Source: Shewanella sp. KT0246 (GTDB lineage: Bacteria; Pseudomonadota; Gammaproteobacteria; Enterobacterales; Shewanellaceae). Taken from it: 64,000 bases of DNA. Positions 26,806-37,361 of this stretch are shown here, one piece after another (position 1 is the first letter of the stretch; the number at the start of each line of letters is the position of its first letter). The DNA lies in contig NZ_BPEV01000019.1 of NCBI RefSeq assembly GCF_019654955.1, forward strand, positions 1 through 64,000, read 5' to 3'. The notes under the pieces are model-generated. The model had not been told where the DNA came from and did no database searches. It worked only from the letters and a program-made list of their open reading frames with translations. The position numbers and the translations under genes were made by a program.

Positions 26806-28479
26806 ATGAATAATAGACATGATCCTAGCCGCAATATTATTGCGCCACACGGCACTACACTCGCCTGTAAAAGCTGGTTAACAGAAGCTGCCATGCGCAT
26901 GTTAATGAACAACCTGCACCCAGATGTGGCCGAGCGCCCTGAAGACTTAGTGGTTTATGGTGGGATTGGCCGTGCCGCCCGCGACTGGCAGTGTTATGAC
27001 AAAATTATTGAAGTGCTGCAACGCCTTGAAGATGACGAAACTTTATTAGTGCAATCAGGTAAACCTGTGGGCGTATTTACCACCCATAGCAACGCGCCAC
27101 GAGTGATTATTGCAAACTCAAACTTAGTACCACATTGGGCTAATTGGGAGCACTTTAACGAACTCGATAAGAAAGGTTTGGCAATGTACGGCCAAATGAC
27201 CGCGGGTTCTTGGATTTATATTGGCACTCAAGGGATTGTTCAAGGCACTTACGAGACCTTTGTAGCAATGGCAAAACAACACTTTGGCGGCAGTGCTGCT
27301 GGTAAGTGGATTTTAACCGGTGGTCTTGGCGGCATGGGCGGTGCACAACCTTTGGCTGGCACTATGGCAGGATACTCAGTACTGGCATGTGAAGTCGATG
27401 AAACCCGTATTGATTTTCGCTTACGCACCCGTTATGTGGATAAAAAAGCCACGTCATTAGATGAAGCATTAGCAATCATTGATGAGGCTAATGCTTCTGG
27501 TAACCCTGTTTCTGTCGGTTTACTGGGTAATGCAGCTGATATCTTTGCTGAATTGGTTGAACGTGGTGTAACGCCAGACGTTGTGACAGACCAAACCTCT
27601 GCTCACGATCCATTAAACGGTTATTTACCTCAAGGTTGGACGTTAGAGCAAGCTGCTGAAATGCGCAAAACTGATGAAGCAGCAGTAGTAAGCGCTGCTA
27701 AAAAATCGATGGCAGTTCAAGTTAATGCCATGCTAGCACTGCAAGCGGCAGGGGCGGCAACAACCGATTATGGTAACAATATCCGTCAAATGGCATTTGA
27801 AGAAGGTGTTGAAAATGCCTTTGATTTCCCAGGTTTTGTTCCCGCTTATGTTCGCCCACTGTTTTGTGAAGGTATTGGACCGTTTCGCTGGGTAGCTTTA
27901 TCTGGCGACCCTGAAGATATTTATAAAACCGATGCCAAGGTGAAAGAGCTCATTCCTGATAACCCGCATCTACACAATTGGTTAGACATGGCCCGTGAGC
28001 GTATTGAGTTTCAAGGCTTACCAGCCCGTATTTGTTGGGTGGGCTTAAAAGACCGCGCACGCTTGGCATTAGCGTTTAATGAAATGGTTAAAAATGGCGA
28101 GTTATCAGCACCGATTGTGATTGGTCGAGATCATTTAGATTCTGGCTCTGTTGCCAGTCCTAACCGTGAAACTGAATCAATGCTTGATGGTTCTGATGCC
28201 GTATCAGATTGGCCATTAATGAATGCCTTATTAAATACTGCCAGTGGCGCAACATGGGTGTCATTACACCATGGCGGTGGCGTCGGTATGGGCTTCAGTC
28301 AACACTCTGGTGTGGTTATTGTGGCTGATGGTAGCGATGATGCAGCGCAAAGATTGGGCCGCGTGTTATGGAATGACCCTGCAACAGGTGTGATGCGTCA
28401 CGCTGATGCAGGATACGATATCGCCATTGACTGTGCCAAAGAGCAAGGTCTAGATTTACCAATGCAAGGAGCAAAGTAA
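26806..28479 (+). CDS. hutU: Urocanate hydratase
   Basis: HutU converts urocanate to 4-imidazolone-5-propionate with NAD as a tightly bound cofactor. The 557-residue protein is full length for the family, with the motif [15 protein letters not shown] (about residues 170-184), the catalytic Cys region and C-terminal [31 protein letters not shown] precedes the ATG. Its stop codon overlaps the hutH start by one base (TAATG), indicating translational coupling. Confidence 0.97.
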   Translation: MNNRHDPSRNIIAPHGTTLACKSWLTEAAMRMLMNNLHPDVAERPEDLVVYGGIGRAARDWQCYDKIIEVLQRLEDDETLLVQSGKPVGVFTTHSNAPRVIIANSNLVPHWANWEHFNELDKKGLAMYGQMTAGSWIYIGTQGIVQGTYETFVAMAKQHFGGSAAGKWILTGGLGGMGGAQPLAGTMAGYSVLACEVDETRIDFRLRTRYVDKKATSLDEALAIIDEANASGNPVSVGLLGNAADIFAELVERGVTPDVVTDQTSAHDPLNGYLPQGWTLEQAAEMRKTDEAAVVSAAKKSMAVQVNAMLALQAAGAATTDYGNNIRQMAFEEGVENAFDFPGFVPAYVRPLFCEGIGPFRWVALSGDPEDIYKTDAKVKELIPDNPHLHNWLDMARERIEFQGLPARICWVGLKDRARLALAFNEMVKNGELSAPIVIGRDHLDSGSVASPNRETESMLDGSDAVSDWPLMNALLNTASGATWVSLHHGGGVGMGFSQHSGVVIVADGSDDAAQRLGRVLWNDPATGVMRHADAGYDIAIDCAKEQGLDLPMQGAK

Positions 28480-30023
28480 TGACTGCGACACAACATAGAT
28501 TACTACTAAACCCAGGTACTTTATCATTAGCTCAGTTACGTAAAATTGGTCGTGGGTCGGTTCATATTACCTTAGTGGAAGAAGCCAAAGCGGATATCAA
28601 CACCAGTGCAGGACTTGTCCAACAAGTGCTGGATGAAGGTCGCACTGTGTATGGCATTAATACTGGTTTTGGCTTGTTGGCGAACACTAAAATTGCCCCT
28701 GAAGATTTACAGTTACTGCAACGTTCAATTGTATTGTCACATGCTGCGGGCACTGGTCAATACATGCAAGATGCAACTGTACGTTTAATGATGGTGTTAA
28801 AAATTAATTCATTAAGTCGTGGCTTTTCGGGCATTCGATTAGAGGTGATTAATTTCCTTATTCAGCTAGTTAACGCGGGTGTTTACCCATGTATTCCTGA
28901 AAAGGGTTCAGTAGGAGCATCAGGTGATTTAGCGCCACTTTCACATATGTGTTTACCACTTTTAGGCGAAGGTGAGATGAGCTACCAAGGGCAAATCATC
29001 ACAGCGACTGAAGGGCTGGAGATTGCTGGGCTTGAGCCAATTGAGCTTGCTGCTAAAGAAGGTTTAGCATTGTTAAATGGCACGCAAGCATCAACAGCAT
29101 TAGCCCTTGAAGGCTTATTCCATGCTGAAGATTTATTTGCGGCTAGTTCGGTAATTGGCGCTATGAGTGTTGAAGCTGCAATGGGCAGTCGTAGCCCGTT
29201 TGATGCACGTATTCACGCGGCTCGTGGTCAAAAAGGTCAGATTGATTCTGCGGCTATTTTCCGTAATTTGCTGGGTGATGAGTCTGAAATCAGTGCTAGT
29301 CACGTAGATTGTGAAAAGGTACAAGATCCTTATTCACTGCGTTGTCAGCCACAAGTGTTAGGTGCATGTTTAACCCAAATTCGCCATGCTGCTGAAGTAC
29401 TCGCTGTTGAATCAAACGGCGTAACTGATAACCCATTAGTATTCCAAGACACTGGCGATATTATCTCAGGTGGTAATTTCCATGCTGAACCTGTGGCCAT
29501 GGCTGCTGATAACTTAGCGATTGCTATTGCTGAACTTGGCTCAATTGCAGAGCGTCGTATTGCGCTGTTAATTGATTCTAGCCTGTCTAAGCTGCCTCCA
29601 TTCTTAGTTGAAAATGGCGGCGTTAACTCAGGGTTTATGATTGCTCAAGTTACCGCAGCAGCGCTTGCATCCGAAAATAAAACTTATGCTCATCCAGCAT
29701 CTGTAGACAGCTTACCGACTTCAGCAAACCAAGAAGATCATGTCTCTATGGCCACATTTGCGGCGCGTCGCTTACGTGATATGTCTGAGAATACTCGTGG
29801 TGTATTAGCTGTTGAGCTACTGGCAGCGGCACAAGGGCTCGATTTCCGTAAACCTTTAGCGCCAAGTGATGCCGTGGCAAGCGCCAAAGCTGAGCTACGT
29901 GAAGTGGTCGATTATTATGACAAAGACCGTTTCTTTGCCCCAGATATCGATAATGCTACTGATTTGTTGTACAGCGCGAGTTTTAATCGCTACTTGCCAG
30001 CAGGCCTATTAGCTAGTTTCTAA
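28479..30023 (+). CDS. hutH: Histidine ammonia-lyase
   Basis: HutH deaminates L-histidine to urocanate, the first step of the pathway. The 514-residue protein contains the Ala-Ser-Gly triad in [15 protein letters not shown] (about residues 143-157) that cyclises to the MIO electrophile, the Tyr loop GINTGFG, and the C-terminal [14 protein letters not shown] segment. It starts inside the hutU stop codon and ends with a strong terminator. No hutG or formiminoglutamate deiminase gene is in this cluster. Confidence 0.97.
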   Translation: MTATQHRLLLNPGTLSLAQLRKIGRGSVHITLVEEAKADINTSAGLVQQVLDEGRTVYGINTGFGLLANTKIAPEDLQLLQRSIVLSHAAGTGQYMQDATVRLMMVLKINSLSRGFSGIRLEVINFLIQLVNAGVYPCIPEKGSVGASGDLAPLSHMCLPLLGEGEMSYQGQIITATEGLEIAGLEPIELAAKEGLALLNGTQASTALALEGLFHAEDLFAASSVIGAMSVEAAMGSRSPFDARIHAARGQKGQIDSAAIFRNLLGDESEISASHVDCEKVQDPYSLRCQPQVLGACLTQIRHAAEVLAVESNGVTDNPLVFQDTGDIISGGNFHAEPVAMAADNLAIAIAELGSIAERRIALLIDSSLSKLPPFLVENGGVNSGFMIAQVTAAALASENKTYAHPASVDSLPTSANQEDHVSMATFAARRLRDMSENTRGVLAVELLAAAQGLDFRKPLAPSDAVASAKAELREVVDYYDKDRFFAPDIDNATDLLYSASFNRYLPAGLLASF

Positions 30024-30040
30024 TGAATGACAGTTAATAA

Positions 30041-30067
30041 AAAAGGACCTTCAGGTCCTTTTTTATT
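30041..30067 (+). terminator. Terminator after hutUH
   Basis: A near-perfect inverted repeat: AAAAGGACCT (30041-30050) with AGGTCCTTTT (30053-30062), extended by further A-T pairs and a T tract. It is symmetric, so it may also stop transcripts of the minus-strand gene ending at 30095. Confidence 0.9.
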
Positions 30068-30094
30068 GCCTTTAAACAGGGTTCTTCAATAAAG

Positions 30095-30640
30095 TTACAT
30101 AGTGAAACCAATTGAAATTATCGCTGCTTCTGCGCTGGTATCGTAACCCGCGCCAATCACAAACCCTTCCATAAAGGTGTAACGGATGCCGACCTCAGCG
30201 CCCCATTCTTTTTGGCGGTCGCGTTCCCAAACAGGCTCTGCGCCTACGATTAGTGGTACGATATTATCTGTGGTATTTTCTTCATAAATGAATACAGTAG
30301 CACCGCCATAAACACTTAAATCTTGAGTTAAACTGTAGCTTAAACCAAAGCGCCACATGTATTCTTTGGCATAACCTTCACCGGCAGGATCGGGCACTTC
30401 AATGTCATATTCACTACCCCAAGCGTAACCAATGTAATACCCCCAATCAGCATAATCTGGATCAAAGTGTCTCGCTGCAATAGTGACACCAAACATATCG
30501 CCACGGGTATCAATGTAATCGACTAATAATGCAACTGAAGGGGTGAAGTTTTGCTCTTCATCAGTTGTGTTTGCTTGAGCGTGTTGACTAAAAGCTACTA
30601 AGCTAAAAGTAAGCGCGATGGTAAGCCAGAATTGTTTCAT
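30095..30640 (-). CDS. Outer-membrane beta-barrel protein, unknown function
   Basis: A 181-residue exported protein. The signal peptide runs to about residue 23 (ending HAQA). The mature part has alternating strands with frequent Tyr, Trp and Gly (WGYYIGYAWGSEYD, LSVYGGATVFIYEE, GAGYDTSAEAAIISIGFTM), ending in an aromatic-hydrophobic final strand, as in small OmpW- or OmpA-like barrels. I recognise no closer family. It is convergent with hutH and alone on its strand. Confidence 0.65.
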   Translation of the reverse strand: MKQFWLTIALTFSLVAFSQHAQANTTDEEQNFTPSVALLVDYIDTRGDMFGVTIAARHFDPDYADWGYYIGYAWGSEYDIEVPDPAGEGYAKEYMWRFGLSYSLTQDLSVYGGATVFIYEENTTDNIVPLIVGAEPVWERDRQKEWGAEVGIRYTFMEGFVIGAGYDTSAEAAIISIGFTM

Positions 30641-30872
30641 TGAGTACCTCTACCTGTTTGGATGGCGTTATTGTTAGGGTTTGAGAAACAGAGGTCAATA
30701 TTTGCTCGTAGATTTACCATAGATCTCATGGAATGTTCTATTGTTGTTGTGAGTTTGTTTTATGTCAGTGGGTGGCTTAATGAGGTTTTGTCATATATTT
30801 GATTATCATCGTTTAAAACAAGAAATATGGTATGTTAGCCAATGATTTGTAGGTCATTAAAGGAATAAAGTA

Positions 30873-32141
30873 GTGGATAACGAGTTACGCACAGATATTG
30901 CCCAATGGTTATTGGAAGCGGGTGTAAATAGTCAGCCCTCTGACAGTTTGGCGACGTCGATTTTACTGTTTGCTAGTTTTTTGATTGCAACTATTGCTTA
31001 CTACATCACTAAAAAAGTGTTTGTAAAAGCAGTGAATACAGTCATCCAAAAATCTGCGGTAACTTGGGATGATATTTTCATGCGCTATGGCGTATTGGAA
31101 AAGTTGGCTTTGTTAGTTCCGGCATTCATTCTCGACTTGTTTGTGCCTATTGTATTAACCCATCAGGAATTATTAGGCATCATACTTGACCGCAGTTTAA
31201 GTGTACTGGTGGTGATTTTTATCATTCGCGCATTGTATTCAGGTCTCGATGCCATGAACGAAATTGCTGACGTCAAATTAATCAGCCGTCGTTTACCTGT
31301 TAAAAGCTTTGTACAGCTGACCAAATTATTCTTATTTTTCATTGGTGCCATTATTTCGGTATCAGTACTTGCAGATCAGTCGCCAATTTATTTTTTAAGT
31401 GGTTTAGGTGTTGCGACCGGTTTAGTGATGTTGGTGTTTAGAGACACCATCTTAGGATTCGTTGCTGGTATTCAGCTTGCTGCAAACCGCATGGTGAGCA
31501 AAGGTGACTGGATTCAAATGGATAAATACGGCGCAGATGGCGCGGTAGATGAAGTTTCTCTTAACACGGTTAAAGTTCGTAATTGGGATAACACTATTAC
31601 GATGATCCCAGCTTATGCTCTAGTATCAGACGCTTTTAAAAACTGGCGTGGTATGTCTGAAAAGGGCGGTCGCCGTATTAAGCGTTCGATTAACCTTGAT
31701 GTGAATAGCATTCATTTTTTATCAGCGGAAGAAGTGGCGCGATTATCTAAAGTGAATTATTTAAAAGATTACTTCCCTAAAATAATCTCCGAAATCACTC
31801 ATTCAAATGAACAAGTCAGTGACTTTGATATGCCTGTTAATGGTCGCCGCTTGACGAATGTGGGTACCTTTAGAGCTTATTTAGATGCATATTTACGTCA
31901 CAACAATAAGCTTCATAAAGACATGACCTTAATGGTACGTCAGCTTGCGCCAACCACTGAAGGTTTACCTATTGAGCTGTACGTATTTACCAATGATACC
32001 CGTTGGGCATTTTACGAAGGGATCCAAGCGGATATTTTCGACCATGTGTTTGCCATTTTGCCTGAGTTTGGTTTAAAGGCATTTCAAAATCCGACAGGTA
32101 ATGACATCCGTAGTATTAAACCTGAAGCAGAGGTTCATTAA
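30873..32141 (+). CDS. MscS-family mechanosensitive channel (YbdG-like)
   Basis: A 422-residue inner-membrane channel of the MscS superfamily, similar in length and layout to E. coli YbdG. It has about five transmembrane helices in residues 23-200, with the pore-lining segment near GVATGLVMLVFRDTILGFVAGIQLA, followed by a soluble beta domain (VSKGDWIQM ... VRNWDNTITMIPAYALVSD) and a cytoplasmic C-terminal domain. Translation starts at GTG (30873) with AAAGGAATAAAG upstream. Such channels release solutes on hypo-osmotic shock; YbdG gives modest protection in E. coli. Confidence 0.86.
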   Translation: MDNELRTDIAQWLLEAGVNSQPSDSLATSILLFASFLIATIAYYITKKVFVKAVNTVIQKSAVTWDDIFMRYGVLEKLALLVPAFILDLFVPIVLTHQELLGIILDRSLSVLVVIFIIRALYSGLDAMNEIADVKLISRRLPVKSFVQLTKLFLFFIGAIISVSVLADQSPIYFLSGLGVATGLVMLVFRDTILGFVAGIQLAANRMVSKGDWIQMDKYGADGAVDEVSLNTVKVRNWDNTITMIPAYALVSDAFKNWRGMSEKGGRRIKRSINLDVNSIHFLSAEEVARLSKVNYLKDYFPKIISEITHSNEQVSDFDMPVNGRRLTNVGTFRAYLDAYLRHNNKLHKDMTLMVRQLAPTTEGLPIELYVFTNDTRWAFYEGIQADIFDHVFAILPEFGLKAFQNPTGNDIRSIKPEAEVH

Positions 32142-32234
32142 GCGAGCTTTTTTGCTTTTCTTTTAATAATACTCAAACTATTGGATTGGCTGTGTACTTT
32201 AAAAGCCATCGATTAAAAACAAGCTATTAAAGTC

Positions 32235-32266
32235 AAACTAAGCCAAAGCCTAGTTTGGCTTAGTTT
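32235..32266. terminator. Hairpin overlapping the end of the acyltransferase gene
   Basis: AAACTAAGCCAAA (32235-32247) pairs with TTTGGCTTAGTTT (32254-32266), loop GCCTAG. The stem includes the last codons and stop of the minus-strand acyltransferase gene. Thirteen pairs make it a likely shared terminator for the two convergent genes, though the T tract is short. Confidence 0.6.
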
Positions 32267-32831
32267 CTGATGATTCCATTCTGGGCTCATACACGGGGAT
32301 CACTTTAGGGTGACGTCCCGTTATCCCTCTAAAGAAGTCCATTATTTGATTCATATCTGTGGTCATATCCCCGCTCGTATCCATTGGAGTATTGAGCACA
32401 ATAGATTTGCGTGAAAAATCTAATCCAACGGTAATGATAGGAACCTTGGCCTTAACTGCAATATGATAAAACCCTGTTTTCCATCGGGTAACAGCACTGC
32501 GAGTCCCTTCGGGGGCTAACGCCAATTTATATTGGTTATCAGCTTCAAAAAGCTGCACTGCGGCATCGACCATATTGTTATTCTTACTGCGATTAACAGG
32601 GCTACCGCCTAACCATCTGAAAAACCATCCCCATGGCGGAATAAACAATTGATGCTTACCCAGAAAGTGAATTTTTATCCCTAATGCTGAGCGAGCAATA
32701 ATACCAATGATAAAGTCCCAGTTGCTGGTATGAGGGCCAACAACCATGATGAATTGACCTTCACGAGGGGCACTACCTTCAAAGCGCCAGCCATTAATAT
32801 TAAGTAGCCATAAACTAATTTTACGAAACAT
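32250..32831 (-). CDS. PlsC-like 1-acylglycerol-3-phosphate O-acyltransferase family protein
   Basis: A 193-residue acyltransferase. It carries the HX4D catalytic motif as HTSNWD (about residues 33-38), a GSPVNRS block and the EGTRS substrate-binding motif followed by WKTGFYHIA. Family members transfer acyl groups to lysophospholipid or related acceptors at the inner membrane. The small size and WGWFFRWLGG segment fit the short acyltransferases of gammaproteobacteria rather than PlsC proper. No partner genes are adjacent. Confidence 0.82.
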   Translation of the reverse strand: MFRKISLWLLNINGWRFEGSAPREGQFIMVVGPHTSNWDFIIGIIARSALGIKIHFLGKHQLFIPPWGWFFRWLGGSPVNRSKNNNMVDAAVQLFEADNQYKLALAPEGTRSAVTRWKTGFYHIAVKAKVPIITVGLDFSRKSIVLNTPMDTSGDMTTDMNQIMDFFRGITGRHPKVIPVYEPRMESSETKPN

Positions 32832-33125
32832 GGACTATTTTCCAGTTTATTTGTATCTGATACGCTAGAATCTAGCGATAAGATAATGAAATATTTTACG
32901 ATTATCATATTGAGGACTGTAAGTGTTCAAGGTGATATCGTTTTAGCAACAGTGTCGTTTTTATCTGAAAAATATCAGGTAGAAAGACAAGTTGAGCCAT
33001 TAATGAGTATCAACGTCAGTGCTGTGATAGTTAACTAACCTATCGTATTCATTGCCGTAATACAAAAGTGCCAATTGATTATTTGTTTGTAGAAATGACG
33101 ATTAGGCAATGAGCAAGGAGAGTGT

Positions 33126-33911
33126 GTGAAGCACCTTACAATAATCAGTATTAATGTCATTTGTATGCTGTTTTCAATGGTAACCATTACGCAAGCTATT
33201 GCAGCAGATAAAGTTGTAGAGGAACAGGTTGCAAAGGAACAAGCAGCGAGCGAAACGGCTAGCCAAACACAAACCGAGCAAGCATTGAAAACTGTGCCGC
33301 TAAAGCCCTCGACCACAGAAAAAGTCGAAGTGGGTTCAATTGAGCCTGTTGATAGTGTTGATACTAAAGAAACACTAGCCAGTGAACCAGAAGCCGCTAC
33401 AGTGAACGATGTTGTTAATAGCACCACAGATGAGGTCGTAAAACAGCCTGAAACATTTACTCCAATCACACCTGTAGCCGCGGTTGATATTAATCCTGAA
33501 GATGCAGCGCCTATTTCACTAGATGAAGTGAATTCTGATAGTGCTATCCCAACCGATCGTATTCGTTCAGTGATTTCGAACCAAGAGAAGGCTTGGAATA
33601 GTGGCAATATTGATGCCTACATGGAAGGTTACTGGAAAAGTGACAAACTACGTTTTGTATCAAACGGCAAATATAATTATGGTTGGGATTCTATTCTTGC
33701 CAGTTATAAGCGCAGTTACCCAACAGCACAACGTATGGGTAAACTCAGCTTCAATGTACGCGAAATCAAAATGTTGAGTAACTACGCAGCGTTAGTCGTT
33801 GGACGTTGGACACTAGAGCGGGCCAAGGACAAACCTAGCGGTGTATTTACCTTATTGATAGAGCGTATTGATGATAAATGGGTTATCACTCACGACCATT
33901 CATCAGATTAG
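33126..33911 (+). CDS. Exported protein with C-terminal NTF2/SnoaL-like domain
   Basis: A 261-residue protein starting at GTG with AAGGAG 5 bases upstream. It has a signal peptide (about residues 1-26, ending AIAA), a long disordered Glu/Thr/Val-rich region (about 27-135) and a C-terminal NTF2-like domain (about 138-261) with NQEKAWNSGNIDAYMEGYW, LSFNVREIKML and KWVITHDHSSD, as in DUF4440/SnoaL-type proteins. The C-terminal domain may bind a small ligand; its function is unknown. The linker suggests it spans periplasmic distance. Confidence 0.72.
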   Translation: MKHLTIISINVICMLFSMVTITQAIAADKVVEEQVAKEQAASETASQTQTEQALKTVPLKPSTTEKVEVGSIEPVDSVDTKETLASEPEAATVNDVVNSTTDEVVKQPETFTPITPVAAVDINPEDAAPISLDEVNSDSAIPTDRIRSVISNQEKAWNSGNIDAYMEGYWKSDKLRFVSNGKYNYGWDSILASYKRSYPTAQRMGKLSFNVREIKMLSNYAALVVGRWTLERAKDKPSGVFTLLIERIDDKWVITHDHSSD

Positions 33912-33945
33912 TCATTATCAAGGTAAACTTTAGATCCTAGGGCAA

Positions 33946-34713
33946 TTATTCAAGTTTAATATTGAATTTCTGTTGCCCTAAATTTCTCGCTTTGCCATCA
34001 AAACGCACTTCAGTAAATTGGATATTTCCTAGGGCATCTTGTATCACAATGCTGGTGGATCGTGTGCCGTACTCTGGATGCTTAATAAAAATTGCTGACA
34101 GTAACCTTTCCCATTCTAGATCAATACCAGTACTCGGTAAGCTGGCATCGTCCGCTTCGGATTCATCACGCATCAAGTTCAGCATTTGTTCTATATCTGG
34201 CTCATTATGGCTCAATACATGCTGCTCTAACGCTTGTTGCCCTTTAGCCATCTTTGGCCATACATCATCTAAAGCGCCATTACTTACAGCATGAAAGCCT
34301 TTATTCAAAGGTAGATTTTCAGCTGTGGAGCTATTAAAACACCACAGTTTTTTGTCTTGCTGATAAACCAAATTGAATGGACTGTAATTGGCACTGTGTT
34401 GCTTTAGCCATTGCTCATTAAAATCGGTATCACTCGATAAGGCTTTAAGCACTAATTCTCCACGACTGCGCATGCCTTCGCTTTCAGTGTTGTGACGGAT
34501 ATTGGTAAGTGCAGCGAACTGTCCGAGCTTGTTTACGCCTAACCAAGTGCCACCTGCTTGTAAGTCTTTACCAGCAATGATTTGCGATGTATTAATTGTT
34601 TGTGGCCAACAATGAGCTGGCTCAGTAGGGCGGTGATGGAATTCATCACGATTAGCGCAAACGATTAACGGCCATTTAGGATGCATGTCGACAGCGATAA
34701 ATAAAATGCACAT
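33946..34713 (-). CDS. NRDE (TANGO2-like) family protein
   Basis: A 255-residue NRDE-domain protein, named from the CANRDEF motif near residues 22-28, with GGTWLGVNKLGQFAALTN following. The family start MCILFI supports ATG at 34713; a longer frame to 34746 adds 11 hydrophobic residues without a good ribosome site. The conserved second-position Cys fits an N-terminal nucleophile fold. The biochemical role is unknown; the eukaryotic relative TANGO2 has been linked to heme or lipid handling. Confidence 0.83.
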   Translation of the reverse strand: MCILFIAVDMHPKWPLIVCANRDEFHHRPTEPAHCWPQTINTSQIIAGKDLQAGGTWLGVNKLGQFAALTNIRHNTESEGMRSRGELVLKALSSDTDFNEQWLKQHSANYSPFNLVYQQDKKLWCFNSSTAENLPLNKGFHAVSNGALDDVWPKMAKGQQALEQHVLSHNEPDIEQMLNLMRDESEADDASLPSTGIDLEWERLLSAIFIKHPEYGTRSTSIVIQDALGNIQFTEVRFDGKARNLGQQKFNIKLE

Positions 34714-34903
34714 AAACTCTACCAAAAGAAGGTGATAAAACATCATAACCTAATTTTTAAAGGCTAAGCATTAGCAAAAGAAGATTACTCATTTAAGGAG
34801 AATTGGGAGATGACTAGGAGAAGGTTCCTTTGATGAGTTGTTAGCCAAGACAAACGCTCAATGCCGAAGGTTAGCTAGGGCAATGAGCGATTTAACCATT
34901 CAA

Positions 34904-36487
34904 TTAATGGTGATGTTTATGGTTATGTTTTTGACCAGAGTCAGAGCCATGGTTGTGAGCATGTTCGTGGTCATGGTTGTGGCCTTTAAACTTGATCATC
35001 AAACGGCTGAGAAACTCTCTTGGGCCTAAGCGTAGTAGGCTTGCGCTGAAAATTAACCCAACTATCACTACGCCGGCAATATTGATGCTATTCGGTAAAA
35101 TTAATAGCTGATGCCAATCGCCTAACAACTGTTCTGCAAATAATAACGCGATGGCTAATACTGCTGTTAATGCCGCGCGCATGGTCCAATTCATTAATTT
35201 AAGCTGGCTGATACTAAGTACTGGTGCAGCAATCAATGCGAAAGCGACAGCAACGTTACTCCAGCCACTATAAGCTAAAGAGAGTGCCAATACTGCAGCG
35301 CCGAGATTACAGAAACGCATTGGTAAAAATACTGCCAGTAATATCATCACTTGTAATGCTGGGTGCTCAAGATGTACTGATGGATGACCAATCAGATTCG
35401 CCAAAATCAGGCTTAATGCAATCCAAGGTGCACTTCGGTCAACGAGATGTGCAAAGCCAAAACGCCAACATGAAGTCGGCAAGTTCTCATGAGGGTCGGT
35501 CAGTTCGACTTTCCCTAAACTTAATAATAATCCTACAAGTAGCAAACCAATCGCTTGATACAGAGCAAACCAAGGGCCAAGCAATAGCAATGTAATAAAT
35601 AGGGCTTCGGGACCAGCAAGGCGTTGTAACCAACGGCTGGATAAACTGTTATTTTGAGGCGATAATCCAGCTTTAAAGCGAGCGGTCGCAATTAAATAAC
35701 TGATAATGACAACAGGTGAAACGGTCAGTAACCAATTAATAAATTGGCCTGAGCCATGACTATGATGGACATGATCATGACCACCAGTATCAACAAGTAC
35801 TAACACGGCAAGTAAAGCGACACCCAATAAGCTGCCAATGCCTGCTTGATATTGATAGCGCCCTTGCTGATCTTCATCATGATTTCCGTGAGGTTGATGC
35901 AATACAACATGCAAGATTGAACCAGTCACAAAGGCTTGTAAATAAACGGTATTGTCGATGCTAATATGTTGAAGAAGCTGCTCGCCTGTAAAATATCCCA
36001 CACCGGTTAAAATCATCATTGCGGCAAGGACGGCACTCGCCCATCGGGTACCTACTTGTGGTTTCAGCAGCCACCAAATCGCTACTCCTACTGGTAAACG
36101 ATGCATGACTACGCCGAGAGCTAGCAAAATGGAATTGCCCTCTTGCTGGGCTAATACCATAGCACCACCATCCGTAATGGTATGAAGGAGTAAGCCACCG
36201 ATACCTAAGGTTAGGGTGACATTATGGGTAATATCTGAGTAACGGTGAAATAGTCTTTCGCTAGCGGTTGGCCCCCAAAGTCCAAGGACAACAAAAAATA
36301 GGGTGAGGATCCCGCCATGTTCAAGCAGTTCTGGCAAAATATGGATAAGCACTAGCCCGCCTAAAGAGACGAAGATAAATCCATCTAGGCCTTTATGTAG
36401 TCCACTTCCAGAAGAAAAGTAGCGATAACAAAGCGGCCCAAATAAAAGTGCGATACAACTAGCGACAAGATAGAGCATGGAATCCAA
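34904..36487 (-). CDS. ZIP-like membrane protein with His-rich tail
   Basis: A 527-residue protein with about 13 membrane helices. The first half has ZIP-type features: LHTITDGGAMV and VVMHRLPVGVAIWW look like the metal-binding helices HNxxDG and HExPEG, with Arg replacing the first Glu. A His-rich loop HDHVHHSHGSG is in the middle, and the second half (about 265-500) is a further hydrophobic permease-like block. The tail is extremely His-rich (KGHNHDHEHAHNHG, then KHNHKHHH). A zinc, nickel or other divalent metal role is likely; direction and ion are unknown. Confidence 0.68.
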   Translation of the reverse strand: MDSMLYLVASCIALLFGPLCYRYFSSGSGLHKGLDGFIFVSLGGLVLIHILPELLEHGGILTLFFVVLGLWGPTASERLFHRYSDITHNVTLTLGIGGLLLHTITDGGAMVLAQQEGNSILLALGVVMHRLPVGVAIWWLLKPQVGTRWASAVLAAMMILTGVGYFTGEQLLQHISIDNTVYLQAFVTGSILHVVLHQPHGNHDEDQQGRYQYQAGIGSLLGVALLAVLVLVDTGGHDHVHHSHGSGQFINWLLTVSPVVIISYLIATARFKAGLSPQNNSLSSRWLQRLAGPEALFITLLLLGPWFALYQAIGLLLVGLLLSLGKVELTDPHENLPTSCWRFGFAHLVDRSAPWIALSLILANLIGHPSVHLEHPALQVMILLAVFLPMRFCNLGAAVLALSLAYSGWSNVAVAFALIAAPVLSISQLKLMNWTMRAALTAVLAIALLFAEQLLGDWHQLLILPNSINIAGVVIVGLIFSASLLRLGPREFLSRLMIKFKGHNHDHEHAHNHGSDSGQKHNHKHHH

Positions 36488-36704
36488 AAGAATCTAAGAA
36501 ACGGAAAAAACAATCAAGTATATCCTAGTATTTAGCTTAACTTAATACTTGGGTTGCTTGATTATCCATCATCATGAGAATTTACACGGTAAAGCCTAAT
36601 AGAAATCGTTAAAAAATAAACTAATTTTACTGCTCATACCTCCTAAATAGCTGTATTAAGTATACAATAGCGTTTCTTTGTTAATTATTAATAGAATAAA
36701 TGTA
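36488..36704. other. Divergent region between ZIP-like gene and marC-type gene
   Basis: A 217-bp intergenic region holding both promoters. It contains a split inverted repeat: CAATCAAGTAT near 36511 versus ATACTT and CTTGATT at 36545-36563. I found no convincing Zur-type palindrome. Confidence 0.4.
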
Positions 36705-37298
36705 ATGGACATATTTTCAGCCGCAGTGATGTTATTTTTGATCATGGATCCGTTAGGGAACTTGCCAATATTTGCATCAATCTTGAGGCATATAGAACCT
36801 AAAAAGCGTCGCCGAGTACTAATCCGCGAGTTATTAATTGCGCTTGCCATTATGCTGCTATTTTTATTCGCTGGTGAAGCGATTCTTAATTTTCTAAATT
36901 TACGTCAAGAGTCGGTCAGTATTGCTGGCGGTATCATATTGTTTTTAATTGCAATTAAAATGATATTTCCACAGCCTGGTGGTGTAGTAGGCCTTGCCGC
37001 TGGTGAAGAACCCTTTATCGTACCTATGGCTATTCCGCTTATGGCTGGCCCTTCAGTGTTAGCGGCGTTAATTTTACTTGCTCATAGTGATAGCTCACGA
37101 ATGACGGACTGGACGATTGCTTTATTTGCTGCATGGGGCGTAAGTGCGGTTATTTTGCTGTTTTATAAAGTCTTCACGCGACTATTGGGTGAAAAAGGCC
37201 TTACCGCGGTAGAGCGACTAATGGGAATGGTGCTAGTAATGATATCGGTGCAAATGTTCCTTGATGGGGTATCGAGTTACTTGAAAAGTACTGCATGA
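36705..37298 (+). CDS. MarC-family membrane protein, YhgN-like
   Basis: A 197-residue inner-membrane protein with six helices, closely following E. coli YhgN: MDPLGNLPIFASIL near the start, IAGGIILFLIAIKMIFP, AGEEPFIVPMAIPLMAGPSVLAAL and LLGEKGLTAVERLMG. The ATG at 36705 is chosen because homologues begin here; the frame is open nine codons further upstream. MarC proteins were once called antibiotic resistance proteins, but this is not established and the function is unknown. A terminator follows. Confidence 0.88.
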   Translation: MDIFSAAVMLFLIMDPLGNLPIFASILRHIEPKKRRRVLIRELLIALAIMLLFLFAGEAILNFLNLRQESVSIAGGIILFLIAIKMIFPQPGGVVGLAAGEEPFIVPMAIPLMAGPSVLAALILLAHSDSSRMTDWTIALFAAWGVSAVILLFYKVFTRLLGEKGLTAVERLMGMVLVMISVQMFLDGVSSYLKSTA

Positions 37299-37337
37299 GA
37301 TTAGCGATGATCCTTACAGGGATAATTTTCGTATATT

Positions 37338-37361
37338 AAGGCCGCCATAGCGGTCTTTTTT
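37338..37361 (+). terminator. Terminator after the YhgN-like gene
   Basis: AAGGCCGC pairs with GCGGTCTT around the loop CATA (about 37338-37345 with 37350-37357, including one G-T pair) and continues into a T run. Confidence 0.8.

Noticed and set aside
33035-33607. 190-codon open frame on the minus strand
   Set aside because: It lies antisense to the NTF2-domain gene and has low-complexity Ser/Thr composition from the Glu/Thr linker read backwards; no ribosome site or family.
35224-35595. 123-codon plus-strand frame within the ZIP-like gene
   Set aside because: Antisense to a clear membrane protein; composition and lack of a ribosome site indicate a chance frame.
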